Below, piece after piece: positions 1 to 8,572 of a DNA stretch of 64,000 bases. The notes under the pieces are model-generated. The model did not search any database, was not told where the DNA came from, and worked only from the letters and a program-made list of their open reading frames with translations. Within the stretch, counting starts at the first letter, position 1, and the number at the start of each line of letters is the position of its first letter. The translations under genes and the position numbers were made by a program. The DNA lies in the NCBI RefSeq assembly GCF_003856835.1, contig NZ_CP034145.1, forward strand, positions 3,348,001 to 3,412,000, in the 5' to 3' direction. The DNA is from Haloplanus aerogenes. GTDB taxonomy: Archaea > Halobacteriota > Halobacteria > Halobacteriales > Haloferacaceae.

Positions 1-452
1 GCGAACTCCTTTTTCGTCCACGCGAGGACGACCTTCTTCTTGTCCGAGCCGATGCCCTCGAAGCGGGGGTCGCCTTCGAGATACTCCCGCATCTGCTGGA
101 AGTTCGAGGCGTTGATGCGGTAGATCTTCACCGCCACGTCCCGATCCTCCGCGCCGAGCGCCTCGTAGACGTTCGCCTCCTTCCCCGTCGAGATGGGGCC
201 GCCGAAGGCCTCGATGTACCCGTCCTGTACCAGTTTGTAGATGGCGGCGAAGGTGGCGTCGTCGAACACCGACTGCTCGACTTTGAACTGGTCGGCGTCT
301 TTCAGGCGCTTGCGGAACTCGGTGAACTCGCGATCCCGCTTTCTGGCGATGCGGTCGGCCTCGGTGTCGGAGACGTCGATTTCCTCCCACTCGTCACCGA
401 AGTCCTCGCCCTCACCTTCCTCGGGATCGAGCAGGCCGTACTCCTCTGTCAT
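1..452 (-). CDS. rio1: RIO1-family serine/threonine protein kinase (N-terminal part, cut by window edge)
   Basis: The reverse strand encodes about 150 residues from the ATG at 452 and runs off the left edge without a stop. The N-terminus is acidic (MTEEYGLLDPEEGEGED). It is followed by the RIO1 linker and ATP-binding loop: GGPISTGKEANVYEALG, then the invariant lysine in VAVKIYR. RIO1 kinases act in maturation of the small ribosomal subunit. The family's N-terminal winged-helix domain of RIO2 is absent, which points to RIO1. The catalytic loop lies outside the window and cannot be checked. The gene lies upstream of, and on the same strand as, the genes that end at 503-1407, but a 50-base gap separates it from the HicA stop. 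Confidence 0.88.
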   Translation of the reverse strand, partial: MTEEYGLLDPEEGEGEDFGDEWEEIDVSDTEADRIARKRDREFTEFRKRLKDADQFKVEQSVFDDATFAAIYKLVQDGYIEAFGGPISTGKEANVYEALGAEDRDVAVKIYRINASNFQQMREYLEGDPRFEGIGSDKKKVVLAWTKKEF

Positions 453-502
453 CTACTCGCGTGTACGCGGGCGAGGGGGAAAAGGATGGGTATCGGTAGC
501 TG

Positions 503-754
503 TCACGCGTTCGCGTCGATCCAGTCACAGAACGCCTCGAAGTCCTGTGCGCCGGCGCTATCCGCGATATCCCGAAGCGTGCCCGTCCGGAGTTCGTCGT
601 GGAGCGGGACCGTCACCCAGCGACGGTCGTTTTCGTTCGTCGGATGTTCGTAGTGCAGTTGGGCGTGGTCTCCGGCAGTTCGTCGCCACTCGAATCCACC
701 GACGTTCACGAGCACTTTCACCACTTCCCGCCCAGAAAACGTTCGGCGCACCAT
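503..754 (-). CDS. hicA: HicA-family toxin (putative mRNA interferase)
   Basis: This 83-residue protein has the HicA/YcfA double-stranded-RNA-binding-like fold signature. The N-terminus reads GREVVKVLVNVGGFEW, and an xGDHAQLHY strand supplies the usual catalytic-type histidine, followed by VTVPLHDELRTGTLRDI. HicA toxins cleave mRNA and are neutralised by HicB. The gene starts 9 bases downstream of the HicB stop on the same strand, so the order is antitoxin then toxin, common in archaea and the reverse of classical hicAB. Nothing looks truncated. Family membership is read from motifs; toxicity is inferred. Confidence 0.85.
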   Translation of the reverse strand: MVRRTFSGREVVKVLVNVGGFEWRRTAGDHAQLHYEHPTNENDRRWVTVPLHDELRTGTLRDIADSAGAQDFEAFCDWIDANA

Positions 755-763
755 CCCGACGGG

Positions 764-1027
764 CTACTTCAGAACGTCCGGCGGTTCCTCGTCTCCCGTG
801 GTGTTGTCGGCTGGGTCGATCCCTGCTTCACGGAGTTCCTCGTCCGTCGGCTCGCACCCGATTTCGCCCTCGTGGAGCGCGACTGCCTCGTCGAGATTCG
901 ACAGGGCAGCCGCGCGGGACGACCCTTGACTGGTGACGCCGGTGGCCACGTCCTTGGCGATCCACCAGCCGTCCTCGCGCCAGAGACGGATTTCGTCGTC
1001 GCGGGCATCGGGCGTCGAACTCGCCAT
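764..1027 (-). CDS. hicB: HicB-family antitoxin
   Basis: This 87-residue acidic protein carries the partial RNase H-like HicB fold. IRLWREDGWWIAKDVATGV forms the first strands, and GSSRAAALSNLDEAVALHEGE matches the helix typical of the family. A C-terminal DNA-binding domain is not obvious, as in short archaeal HicB proteins. It is the first gene of a two-gene unit with HicA and has its own TATA element 28 bases upstream of the ATG. It is expected to bind and block the toxin and to autoregulate the promoter; both are family knowledge, not visible in the sequence. Confidence 0.82.
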   Translation of the reverse strand: MASSTPDARDDEIRLWREDGWWIAKDVATGVTSQGSSRAAALSNLDEAVALHEGEIGCEPTDEELREAGIDPADNTTGDEEPPDVLK

Positions 1028-1050
1028 GCGTATCTGTTGTTTGATTTGCC

Positions 1051-1060
1051 GTATAAGCGT
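1051..1060 (-). promoter_or_regulatory. TATA element of hicBA
   Basis: The reverse strand reads ACGCTTATAC, centred about 28 bases upstream of the hicB ATG. This is the spacing expected of a leaderless haloarchaeal transcript. Confidence 0.55.
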
Positions 1061-1116
1061 TCGGTCGGGGGGGGAGGAATCAACTCCGCCGCCACGCTAC
1101 GGCCGAAAACAAATCG

Positions 1117-1407
1117 CTACTCGATGTGGCCTTCGCGCCGCAACTGGTCCGCCTCCGACTTCTCGTAGCGCCACGAGATGTCGGCCTTCTCGTCCTGCCA
1201 GTCCCACGGTTCGACGAGCACCACGTCGTCCTCGCGAATCCAGATGCGTTTCTGCATCCGGCCGGGAATGCGGGCGGTGCGCTCCGTGCCGTCCGCACAG
1301 CGCACCTTCACCCGGTTCGCACCGAGCATGTCCGTTACGACGGCGAACACCTCGTCGTCGTCGGGCATTCGAAGGTCCTTGCGCCCGCCGTTCTCGTTCT
1401 CGCTCAT
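1117..1407 (-). CDS. eif1A: Translation initiation factor aIF1A
   Basis: This 96-residue protein is the S1/OB-fold initiation factor that helps place initiator tRNA in the ribosomal A/P region. Diagnostic stretches are [20 protein letters not shown], then [19 protein letters not shown] and [15 protein letters not shown], followed by a short basic-acidic tail. Length matches archaeal aIF1A. The start is set by the ATG at 1407, 27 bases after an AT-rich box. It is a single-gene unit: the next gene upstream, tyrS, ends 68 bases away. Confidence 0.96.
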   Translation of the reverse strand: MSENENGGRKDLRMPDDDEVFAVVTDMLGANRVKVRCADGTERTARIPGRMQKRIWIREDDVVLVEPWDWQDEKADISWRYEKSEADQLRREGHIE

Positions 1408-1430
1408 GTGTGTAGATTCGGGGGCGCGAG

Positions 1431-1438
1431 TTTTAAAA
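1431..1438 (-). promoter_or_regulatory. TATA box of aIF1A gene
   Basis: TTTTAAAA sits in a GC-rich context, centred about 27 bases upstream of the aIF1A ATG. This suggests a leaderless transcript. Confidence 0.6.
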
Positions 1439-1475
1439 GCGCCGACGTGGCCTCGACACCCCTGCTGCCGGCCGA

Positions 1476-2468
1476 TCAGGCGTCAGAACGAAGCTTCGCC
1501 CGTCCGGGCGCGATCAGGTCGTCGAGATACGTCGCCAGCGCGCTCTTCGCGTCCGCCGGATGCAACTCGCCCGACTCCAGGTCGGCGGCCAGCGACTCGT
1601 ACTCCGCGTACTCCAGATTGCCACCGTACTGGTCGGGGCGTTCGACGACGACCGTCTCGTACCGGGGGAAGACGTGGTACTCGAAAATCTGGAGGACCGG
1701 GTTCTCCCGCTCGTTCCCCGCGTCGTCCGGGTCGGGGTCGCGCGTCGGCGGACAGTACGCGGCGTTGACCTTCTCCTCGATGTCCGCGGCCGAGTCTTCC
1801 ATCGAGATGGAGATGCCTTCGCTGGTGGACATCTTGCCGACCCCCGTCTCGAGGTCGGCGATCAGCGGCGTGTGCAGACAGGTCGGCGCCTCCTCACCGA
1901 TCTTCGGCAAGGTGTCGCGGGCGAGCATATGGACCTTCCGCTGTTCCATACCGCCGACCGCGAGGTCGACGTCGAGGTAGACGATGTCGAGCGCCTGCAT
2001 CAGCGGGTAGACCGCCTGCGAGACGGTCACCGTGTCGCCGCTCTTTATTTCGGCCATCGCCCGCTGGGCTCGGGAGATGCTCGTCTCCAGTTCCAGCGCG
2101 TGCAGGTCGAGGACGTACTCCCGGTCGAACTGGAACTCCGAGCCGTAGACGAACTCAGTCCGATCCTCGTCGAGGCCGTAGGCGAGGAACTGCGCCTTCA
2201 TGCGCTCGGCCGTCTCGCGAATCTCCTCGAAGCTCCCCTTGTCGTTGAGATAGGCGTGGACGTCCGCGAGCAACACGGTCACCTCGAAGCCGGCTTCCTG
2301 CAGATCCATCAGCTTCGTCGCGGTGAGCATGTGGCCGATGTGCAGCACGCCCGACGGCTCGTAGCCGACGTACGCGCGCTTGCCCTCCGGATTCGCGGCC
2401 AGCTCGCGTCCCTCCTCTTCGGTGACCACCTCGGTCGCGTTCCGGGTGATCCGCTCGTAGACGTCCAT
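1476..2468 (-). CDS. tyrS: Tyrosyl-tRNA synthetase
   Basis: This 330-residue class I aminoacyl-tRNA synthetase charges tRNA-Tyr. The HIGH motif is at residues 43-46 ([14 protein letters not shown]) and the KMSTS loop at 212-216 ([10 protein letters not shown]). The archaeal/eukaryotic-type tyrosine pocket and [20 protein letters not shown] stretch follow the family pattern. An upstream in-frame ATG at 2528 would add 20 residues (MTCCPGRKQK...) lacking family similarity and overlapping the promoter region. The start at 2468 ([10 protein letters not shown]) is therefore chosen. It is monocistronic or cotranscribed with the membrane protein gene 37 bases upstream. Confidence 0.96.
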   Translation of the reverse strand: MDVYERITRNATEVVTEEEGRELAANPEGKRAYVGYEPSGVLHIGHMLTATKLMDLQEAGFEVTVLLADVHAYLNDKGSFEEIRETAERMKAQFLAYGLDEDRTEFVYGSEFQFDREYVLDLHALELETSISRAQRAMAEIKSGDTVTVSQAVYPLMQALDIVYLDVDLAVGGMEQRKVHMLARDTLPKIGEEAPTCLHTPLIADLETGVGKMSTSEGISISMEDSAADIEEKVNAAYCPPTRDPDPDDAGNERENPVLQIFEYHVFPRYETVVVERPDQYGGNLEYAEYESLAADLESGELHPADAKSALATYLDDLIAPGRAKLRSDA

Positions 2469-2505
2469 ACCATATAGCGCAGGACCGCCGAAATATGACT
2501 TCTGC

Positions 2506-3102
2506 TTACGACCCGGGCAACAGGTCACCCAGCGCCGCGCCGATACTCATGGGGACGAACGCGACGACGATGTTCGCGGCGGCGAGGCTCGGCTCCGTCC
2601 AGTCGACCCGTCCCCACCCGGTCAGGATGAGGGTGGCCATCAACAGGGAGACGCCGATCACGCCCACCAGCCGCCGCGGAATCAGCCCGAAGATCGGTTT
2701 GTGGACGCGCACGTCCTGGAAGTCCGCGACGTAGATGATGCCGATGACCATCCCGACGGCGAAGAGGAACGTGCCGGCGAGATAGCCGGGGCGCGGGGCG
2801 AGGAAGGTTCCCACTTCCTGTGTGCCGCCCTCGACGGCCATCGGGATACCGAACAGGAGGCTCCCGAGCAACGCCTCCGTGAGGTCGCTCCGATCGAATC
2901 CGCGGATGACGCGCCCGAACGGGCTCGCGGCGGCGCTGGCCACCATCGCCACCCGCATCGTCTCGCGGACCTGTTCGCGGGCGGCGTCGGACATCACGAG
3001 GTCTTCGAGTTCTTGCAGTTCGTCGAAGAGGTCGCCCATGTCGGCCGACTCGTCGGCGTCGACGCCACCGTCACTCGCTCCGTCGCCCTCGGCGTCGCTC
3101 AT
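2506..3102 (-). CDS. TIGR02587/DUF2391-like integral membrane protein
   Basis: This 198-residue protein has an acidic cytoplasmic N-terminus (about 60 residues) followed by four or five hydrophobic spans: LLGSLLFGIPMAVEGG, YLAGTFLFAVGMVIGII, LVGVIGVSLLMATLIL, AAANIVVAFVPMSIGAALG. It resembles the DUF2391 group of haloarchaeal membrane proteins of unknown function. The chosen ATG at 3102 follows common haloarchaeal starts (MSDAEGD); an ATG at 3129 would add nine basic residues. It lies 39 bases after the DUF460 gene on the same strand and may form an operon with it. No catalytic motif is visible. Confidence 0.75.
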   Translation of the reverse strand: MSDAEGDGASDGGVDADESADMGDLFDELQELEDLVMSDAAREQVRETMRVAMVASAAASPFGRVIRGFDRSDLTEALLGSLLFGIPMAVEGGTQEVGTFLAPRPGYLAGTFLFAVGMVIGIIYVADFQDVRVHKPIFGLIPRRLVGVIGVSLLMATLILTGWGRVDWTEPSLAAANIVVAFVPMSIGAALGDLLPGS

Positions 3103-3141
3103 ATCCCGTCCGTCTCGTCGGACGACCAAAGCCGTGGGGGG

Positions 3142-5109
3142 CTAGTCACCACTCTCGGCCCGGTGTTCGCTGATAATCTGGTCGACCATCTCCGCCTTCT
3201 GCTCCTTGGAGCGTTCGTCCGCGCGGCGCTCCCAGTCCTCGATGGCCGCCGCCACCTCGCTCTCGCGGGCGACGGCGAGTTCGTCCACCTCCTGTATCGT
3301 CACGTCGTCCGCGGGGGCGACGGGCACCCCGTGCTCGAACAGCACCTCGTCGGCGGCGTCGGAGAGGTTGCCGTCCCGGAGGACGACTCGGGGCTCCGTC
3401 TCGACGAGTCGCTCGGCCGTCGACCGGCCGGCGCCGCTGGCGTCGCGGAGGTAGACCACGTCCCCCGCCGCCAGCCCGTACGCCTCGTCCGCGGCGTCGA
3501 TGGCGTCGCGGGTGAACTGTTCGATCACCTTGACGGGCACGAGATCGCGTCCCTCCGATACGTCCGCGAAGTCGGAGTGATCGAGTTTCCACAGCGTCTT
3601 CAGGCGATCCAGTTTCGACTCCAACTCGTCGGCGCGTTCGCACTCCTCGTCACGTTCGCGCTCCAGTCGCTCGGTTTCGCGCTGGAGGCGGTTGACCTCG
3701 CGGCGCTCGCGGGCTTCCCGGCGCTCCTCGCGGCGGGCCTCGGATAACTCCTCCTCGTACTCCGCGATGCGCTCGTCCTTTTCGGCCAGTTTCCCCTCTA
3801 ACTCCTCGACCTGTGACTCTAGCCGGTCGACCTGCCGTTCGAGTCGCTTGATCCGCCGCTCCTCCGGCGAGAGTTCGCGGGGTTCGTGGGTCGACTCCTC
3901 CTCCTCGCTCTCGTCGTCGTCGGTCAGGTCGCGGAGGACGGCCTCGACGGAGGCGTCGCCGGAGACGACGCGGTCGATCACTTCGCCGCGGTCGAACTGC
4001 GGGGGTACCTTCCGGGTGATGCGCTCGAACCGGTCCTCGTACGCGTCGAACGCGAACAGGGCGGCCGCGAGGGCGTCGCGTTCGTGGTCGTTGTCGTAGG
4101 TGTGATCGCGGGTGCGGTGGAGTTTCTCGTCGACCGGCAGGTCGGTGTCGGGCTTCCAGCCCGCGGCGTCGAAACTCCGGCGGAACTTCTCGACCGTCTC
4201 GGGCATCGGCTCCACGTCCGCGGCGACGACGACGGGCCGGCCGCGGTCGACCAACCACTCGATGACGGCGGCCGTGTCGTCGGTCCGGGTGGAGTACACG
4301 TCGAGTACGTCGCCGTCGAGGGAAACGACGGCGACGGCGGTCGTCGTCCCGGGGTCGATGCCGACGAGGACGCGGTCCCGACGTTTCACGAGGGGTTCGA
4401 ACTCGATGCCGTCGCGGCGCTCGCGCTCGATTTCGATCCGGGTGTCGCCCGACCGCTCGCGGGAGACCGGGAGGTCCTCGGGCGCCGCTTCGACGGTGAA
4501 GGTGGCGTTGGCGTAGCCGCCGTACTTCTCGGTCACGTCGCGCTCGTAGTCGAGGTTCGCCTCGTCCAGCGCGGACTCCACCTCGCGGGCCCGCGCTTTG
4601 ACGTTGCCGTGGATGCGTCGAGTGTAGCGGTCCTGACTCCACCCGCCCTTGCCGGTCGACCGCCCGCGCGACACCTTCACCGTCGTCGTGTCGGTGAAGG
4701 CCGTCACCTCGTGGCCGACGTTCGCGGCCGCGAGGCGGGCGGCAGCCTCGGCTTCCTTCATCGGCTTCTTGCCGTAGGGGACGCCGTGGCGGGACGCGAC
4801 CCGCGAGAGGGGTTCAGGGCGCTCCGCGCCAGTCACCTGCACGAGACGGGTGCCGTCGGGGAGCCACCGCAGAAATCGCACGAGGTCGTCGCGGTCGGTC
4901 GCGAGTTCGTAGACGTTGTCGGTGGCGAGGATGGCCGGTTCCTCGCGCTCGACGAGGCGTCGGAGTTTGCGGAACGACACCACGTCCCGGTCGACGTTCT
5001 CGCCGTCGAAGGCGACCACCGCGTAGGAGGGGGCGTCCCCGCGGACGTCGCCGCTCTGTACGTCGACGCCGAACACCAGCGCGTCGAGCGCACTCGTCCG
5101 GGCGTTCAC
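3142..5109 (-). CDS. DUF460-family protein (RNase H-like/RuvC-like with coiled coil)
   Basis: This 655-residue archaeal protein belongs to the COG2433/DUF460 family, thought to act on nucleic acids. Two RNase H-like segments are visible. An N-terminal VFGVDVQSG (residues 12-20) and a central VLVGIDPGTTTAVAVVSLDG (about 247-266) supply the first catalytic-type aspartate. Further acidic residues lie in NDHERDALAAALFAF near 345. Residues about 395-510 are a long charged coiled coil rich in Arg and Glu. A C-terminal domain follows. It starts with GTG at 5109. Exact substrate is unknown; a role in DNA or RNA repair is family inference. Confidence 0.85.
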   Translation of the reverse strand: MNARTSALDALVFGVDVQSGDVRGDAPSYAVVAFDGENVDRDVVSFRKLRRLVEREEPAILATDNVYELATDRDDLVRFLRWLPDGTRLVQVTGAERPEPLSRVASRHGVPYGKKPMKEAEAAARLAAANVGHEVTAFTDTTTVKVSRGRSTGKGGWSQDRYTRRIHGNVKARAREVESALDEANLDYERDVTEKYGGYANATFTVEAAPEDLPVSRERSGDTRIEIERERRDGIEFEPLVKRRDRVLVGIDPGTTTAVAVVSLDGDVLDVYSTRTDDTAAVIEWLVDRGRPVVVAADVEPMPETVEKFRRSFDAAGWKPDTDLPVDEKLHRTRDHTYDNDHERDALAAALFAFDAYEDRFERITRKVPPQFDRGEVIDRVVSGDASVEAVLRDLTDDDESEEEESTHEPRELSPEERRIKRLERQVDRLESQVEELEGKLAEKDERIAEYEEELSEARREERREARERREVNRLQRETERLERERDEECERADELESKLDRLKTLWKLDHSDFADVSEGRDLVPVKVIEQFTRDAIDAADEAYGLAAGDVVYLRDASGAGRSTAERLVETEPRVVLRDGNLSDAADEVLFEHGVPVAPADDVTIQEVDELAVARESEVAAAIEDWERRADERSKEQKAEMVDQIISEHRAESGD

Positions 5110-5169
5110 ACCCCGAGTTGGCGGGCACGAAATAAATACTCCACGGCGCTCCGGTCTGTGAGTCGGAAG

Positions 5170-5198
5170 TACGTGGACGGAGGTAGCGAGTCCACGTA
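5170..5198. repeat. Perfect 9-bp inverted repeat between usp and DUF460 genes
   Basis: TACGTGGAC at 5170-5178 pairs perfectly with GTCCACGTA at 5190-5198 around an 11-base loop. It lies about 60 bases upstream of the DUF460 start and about 110 bases after the usp stop. It could be an operator or a terminator-like hairpin; no U-tract follows it. Confidence 0.6.
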
Positions 5199-5309
5199 GT
5201 CGTCACAGGACGGCGACGGGGCCGACCGTCACGACCGCCGAGACGCCGGCGTACGCGGCGCGGCGACGACGCCCTCGACGGTCGCTGTCACACTGCGCGG
5301 GTCGGTAGC

Positions 5310-5864
5310 TCACGGGTCGTCGTCGGTCTTCGACCGGGTGACGTGTTCGTCTTCTTTGTCGGGGTAGTAGAAATCGGACTTCGGATCGCGGTCCGGCGAG
5401 GCGTCCGCGAGCCGAGCGATCCGGGCCGGAGTGCGGTTCCGGACGATGACCACGTCGTAGGCCTCGGCGGCGGCGATCGGCCCACCCACGCTACTCACCT
5501 CCGTCACCAGGTGGCCGGCGTTGTCGCTGCCGACGAACACCATCGACACGTCCTCTCGCTGAGCGCGTTGTCGGATGCGCGTCGCGATGGTGCTGGGCGA
5601 CGCGTGCGTATCGACCGTCAGGTGCCAGAAGTTGGCGCTCGGACACAGGTCCGTCACCTGCGTGTGTAGCGTCGCCACGACGGACTGCAGATCGAACGGC
5701 TCGTCCCGGTCCAGCCAGCCACGCTCGCGGGCGTATCCGGTATTCCCCTTGGGGACGACGCTCACCGCCAGTACGTCCTCGTCGAACACGCTCGCGAACT
5801 CGGTCGCACGGACGAGCGCCGCCTCCGCGAGCCCCGACCCGTCGAAGGGAACGAGGAAGGTCAT
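5310..5864 (-). CDS. Universal stress protein (UspA family)
   Basis: This 184-residue protein has one Usp domain. It starts with the strand FLVPFDGSGLAEAALVRATEFA and then shows the typical IRQRAQREDVSMVFVGSDNAGHL region. A strict ATP-binding G-2x-G-9x-G-S motif is not clear: the equivalent region reads VGSDNAGHLVTEVSSVGGPI, so nucleotide binding is uncertain. An extra charged tail of about 40 residues follows the Usp fold. Usp proteins are stress-responsive regulators in haloarchaea. It stands alone on the minus strand, with RNase Z 72 bases upstream. Confidence 0.85.
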   Translation of the reverse strand: MTFLVPFDGSGLAEAALVRATEFASVFDEDVLAVSVVPKGNTGYARERGWLDRDEPFDLQSVVATLHTQVTDLCPSANFWHLTVDTHASPSTIATRIRQRAQREDVSMVFVGSDNAGHLVTEVSSVGGPIAAAEAYDVVIVRNRTPARIARLADASPDRDPKSDFYYPDKEDEHVTRSKTDDDP

Positions 5865-5936
5865 ACCACCTGTCGAAGCGCCGCAGTCAACTACCCACCG
5901 ATCGTTTTCGGCGGACGAGAACCCGACTGCGGCCGA

Positions 5937-6860
5937 TCACTCCGGATACGGCACGTCCAGTTTCTGTCCGTCGCTCGCGACGAAACACTCGCCGTCGAAC
6001 ACCTCGGCGGCCTCGCGTTCGAGACGCTCCCACCCCCCGGCGTACCGGGAGGAGACGTGGGTCAGGGCGAGACGGTCGACACCGGCCCGGGCGGCCACCT
6101 GTCCCGCCTCGCGGGCGGTCGAGTGCCCCGTGTGTCGTGCCCGCTGGCGTTCGTCGTCCGCGAACGTCGCGTCGTGGATCAGGAGATCCGCGTCCGCGGC
6201 CACGTCGACCACGGCGTCCACGGGCCGGGTGTCGCCGGTGTAGACCAGTCGCCGGCCGGGTCGGGGATCGCCCACCACCTGATCCGGTTCGATCACGCGG
6301 CCGTCGTCGAGTTCGACCGCCTCGCCCTCGTGGAGTCGGCCGAACTTCGGGCCGACGGGGACGCCGAGTTCCTCGGCGCGCTGGCGGTCGAACCGGCCGG
6401 GACGGTCGTCTTCGACGAGGGCAAAGCCCATCGACCGCGTGCGGTGGTCGGTTTCGACGGTCCGCACCTCGAACGCCTCGGCGTCGTACGCGACCGACCC
6501 GGGCGTCACCTCGTGGATGCGCACGGGGAAGCCGGGCTGGTGGCCGCCGGCGTGGACCAGATCCTGAATCGCCTCACGGGAGCGCGGCGGGACGTGAATC
6601 GCCAGCGCGTCGGTGCGGTCGTTGAAATCGAGCGACTGGATCAGGCCGGGGATGCCGAGGATGTGGTCGCCGTGGAGATGCGTGACGAAGATGTGGGAGA
6701 TGTCGAAGCCGGTCCCGAAGCGCATCATCTGGCGCTGGGTGCCCTCGCCACAGTCGAACAGGAAGCGCTCGCCCTCGCGGTTGACGAGGACGGCACTCGG
6801 CGCCCGCTGGGTCGTCGGGACCGCCCCGCTAGTGCCGAGAAACGTCACGCGCATCGACAT
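5937..6860 (-). CDS. rnz: Ribonuclease Z (tRNA 3' processing endonuclease)
   Basis: This 307-residue metallo-beta-lactamase enzyme cuts the 3' trailer from tRNA precursors. It has the zinc motif HLHGDH at residues 61-66, LVYTGDTRP supplying the later aspartate, and HSTAREAG with LTHVSSRY near the C-terminus. Length fits the short tRNase Z form. Starts at 6860 (MSMRV) and 6854 (MRVTFLGTSG) are both possible; the second matches most family N-termini. The enzyme is relevant to the unusual tRNA trailers found elsewhere in this window. Confidence 0.96.
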   Translation of the reverse strand: MSMRVTFLGTSGAVPTTQRAPSAVLVNREGERFLFDCGEGTQRQMMRFGTGFDISHIFVTHLHGDHILGIPGLIQSLDFNDRTDALAIHVPPRSREAIQDLVHAGGHQPGFPVRIHEVTPGSVAYDAEAFEVRTVETDHRTRSMGFALVEDDRPGRFDRQRAEELGVPVGPKFGRLHEGEAVELDDGRVIEPDQVVGDPRPGRRLVYTGDTRPVDAVVDVAADADLLIHDATFADDERQRARHTGHSTAREAGQVAARAGVDRLALTHVSSRYAGGWERLEREAAEVFDGECFVASDGQKLDVPYPE

Positions 6861-6997
6861 ATCACGGTGTGCGAGCGGGGGCGGTAAACGCGTGTCGGTT
6901 GGGCGGACGGACGGGTGGGGGTAAGTGTCCGGTCGCGGAACCGGTCGTCGATAGTGTTAGACGCGAATTGGCAGGCGAGCGGAGACGCGACCCGGCG

Positions 6998-7423
6998 TCA
7001 CTCCGACGTGACCCCGAGTTGTTCGAGGACGTCCTGTTGGTCGAAGTAGACCCGATGCTCTCGGATCTTGCCGTTCGAGACGCGGAATTTGGACATCTCG
7101 TCGATTTCGACCTCCCGTCCAGTCGGGCCAATACCGCCGAATGCTCCCTCGTGTGTCATCGTTATCGTCGCGTCGTACATCACCAGACCGTCGCTGGAGA
7201 GCATATCACCGACCGACACTTCGAAATCGGGAAACGCGGTCACCACGTTGCGGATGAACGTCTCCAGCCCGTCGCGCCCGTGTACTTCCCCTTCGGGCGC
7301 GGCGGGGTCGTACATCACGAACGATTCCGAGACGACATCCGGTATGCTCGGATACGTCCGTTCGTTCCACACGTCCACGTAGGCGTTCACGATCCGTTTG
7401 GATTCTGTTGTGGCGTCTACCAT
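6998..7423 (-). CDS. SnoaL-like ester cyclase/NTF2-fold protein
   Basis: This 141-residue protein has the NTF2-like fold of the SnoaL group: RIVNAYVDVWNERTYPSIPDVVSE, then GRDGLETFIRNVVTAFPDFEVSV, and WNE/HE residues in the cavity positions. Family members include polyketide cyclases and many small-molecule hydratases or unknown enzymes; the substrate here cannot be read. The ATG at 7423 gives a normal N-terminus. Another ATG at 7444 adds MVGGDHL and is less likely. It is divergent from rfcC. Confidence 0.78.
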   Translation of the reverse strand: MVDATTESKRIVNAYVDVWNERTYPSIPDVVSESFVMYDPAAPEGEVHGRDGLETFIRNVVTAFPDFEVSVGDMLSSDGLVMYDATITMTHEGAFGGIGPTGREVEIDEMSKFRVSNGKIREHRVYFDQQDVLEQLGVTSE

Positions 7424-7564
7424 GAGGTGGTCTCCCCCCACCACCTATGCGACGCAGCACCAAACAAGTGTCTCACTGCCGACCGCGTCCACGGAACGGA
7501 CACACGATCGTACGCACTGGCCGAGAGAGCAAGCTTTGTACCCCATGCCCGACTAGAGCCGCCA

Positions 7565-8572
7565 ATGGACGCCCCGCTGTGGACGGAGACGCACGCACCC
7601 GACCTCGACGACCTGCCGCAGGCGTCGGTCCGTGACCGCCTCCAGCGAGCCATCGACGAGCCGATGAACCTCGTCGTCCAGGGGCCGCCCGGATCGGGCA
7701 AGACCGCCGCCGTCCGAGCGCTCGCCGATGTGGCCCACACGGACGAGAACGACCTCGTCGAACTCAACGTCGCCGACTTCTTCGACCGGACGAAAAAGGA
7801 GATTCGCGAGGATCCTCGGTTCAAGCAGTTTCTCACCGGCCGCTCCCGGATGGCGAAACGCGACATGATCAACCGCGTGCTGAAGGAGTCGGCCAGTTAC
7901 GCGCCAGTCTCCGGCGAGTACAAGACCATCGTCCTCGACAACGCCGAAGCGATCCGCGAGGACTTCCAGCAGGCGCTCCGCCGGGTGATGGAACGCCACC
8001 ACCGCACCACGCAGTTCGTCATCGTCACCCGCCAGCCATCGACGCTCATCGCGCCCATCCGCTCCCGGTGTTTCCCCGTCCCCGTCCGGGCACCGACGGC
8101 CGACGAAATCGAGACGGTGCTCGCACGCATCCTCGACGCCGAGGAGGTCGCGTACGACGACGAGGGCGTGGAGTTCGTCGCCGGCTACGCCGACGGCGAC
8201 CTCCGGAAGGCGATTCTCGGCGCGCAGACGACCGCCGTCGAGACGGGCGAGGTGACGATGGCGACGGTCCACGAGACGCTGCAGGACGTGGGCTACGACG
8301 ACGAACTGGCGTCGATTCTGGAGGCGGCCGAGCGAGGCGACGTAGCCGACGCCAGAAAGACCGTCGGCACCCTCCTCGACGACGAGGGCTACGACGGCCA
8401 GTCCCTCCTCGTCGACTTGCTCGACGCGGCGCGCAAGCGCTACGACGGCGAGACGCTCGCCGCCCTCCACCGACTCGCGGGCGAGGTGGACCACGACCTG
8501 GTGACCGGCACGGACGACCGCCTCCACCTCACGCACCTGCTGGCGACGTGGGGCCAGCGGGCACGAGCATGA
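7565..8572 (+). CDS. rfcC: Replication factor C small subunit 2-like clamp-loader ATPase
   Basis: This 335-residue AAA+ clamp-loader subunit has Walker A GPPGSGKT at residues 40-47 and the RFC SRC motif (IAPIRSRCFPV). The Walker B position reads VLDNAEA instead of the DEAD/DEAH form: the catalytic Glu is replaced by Asn. This matches a divergent, probably non-hydrolysing, second small subunit, as in haloarchaeal and methanosarcinal RFC complexes. The ATG at 7565 follows non-coding sequence; the reading frame stays open further upstream but without family similarity. The last four bases overlap the pssD start (ATGA), so the two genes are translationally coupled. Confidence 0.9.
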   Translation: MDAPLWTETHAPDLDDLPQASVRDRLQRAIDEPMNLVVQGPPGSGKTAAVRALADVAHTDENDLVELNVADFFDRTKKEIREDPRFKQFLTGRSRMAKRDMINRVLKESASYAPVSGEYKTIVLDNAEAIREDFQQALRRVMERHHRTTQFVIVTRQPSTLIAPIRSRCFPVPVRAPTADEIETVLARILDAEEVAYDDEGVEFVAGYADGDLRKAILGAQTTAVETGEVTMATVHETLQDVGYDDELASILEAAERGDVADARKTVGTLLDDEGYDGQSLLVDLLDAARKRYDGETLAALHRLAGEVDHDLVTGTDDRLHLTHLLATWGQRARA

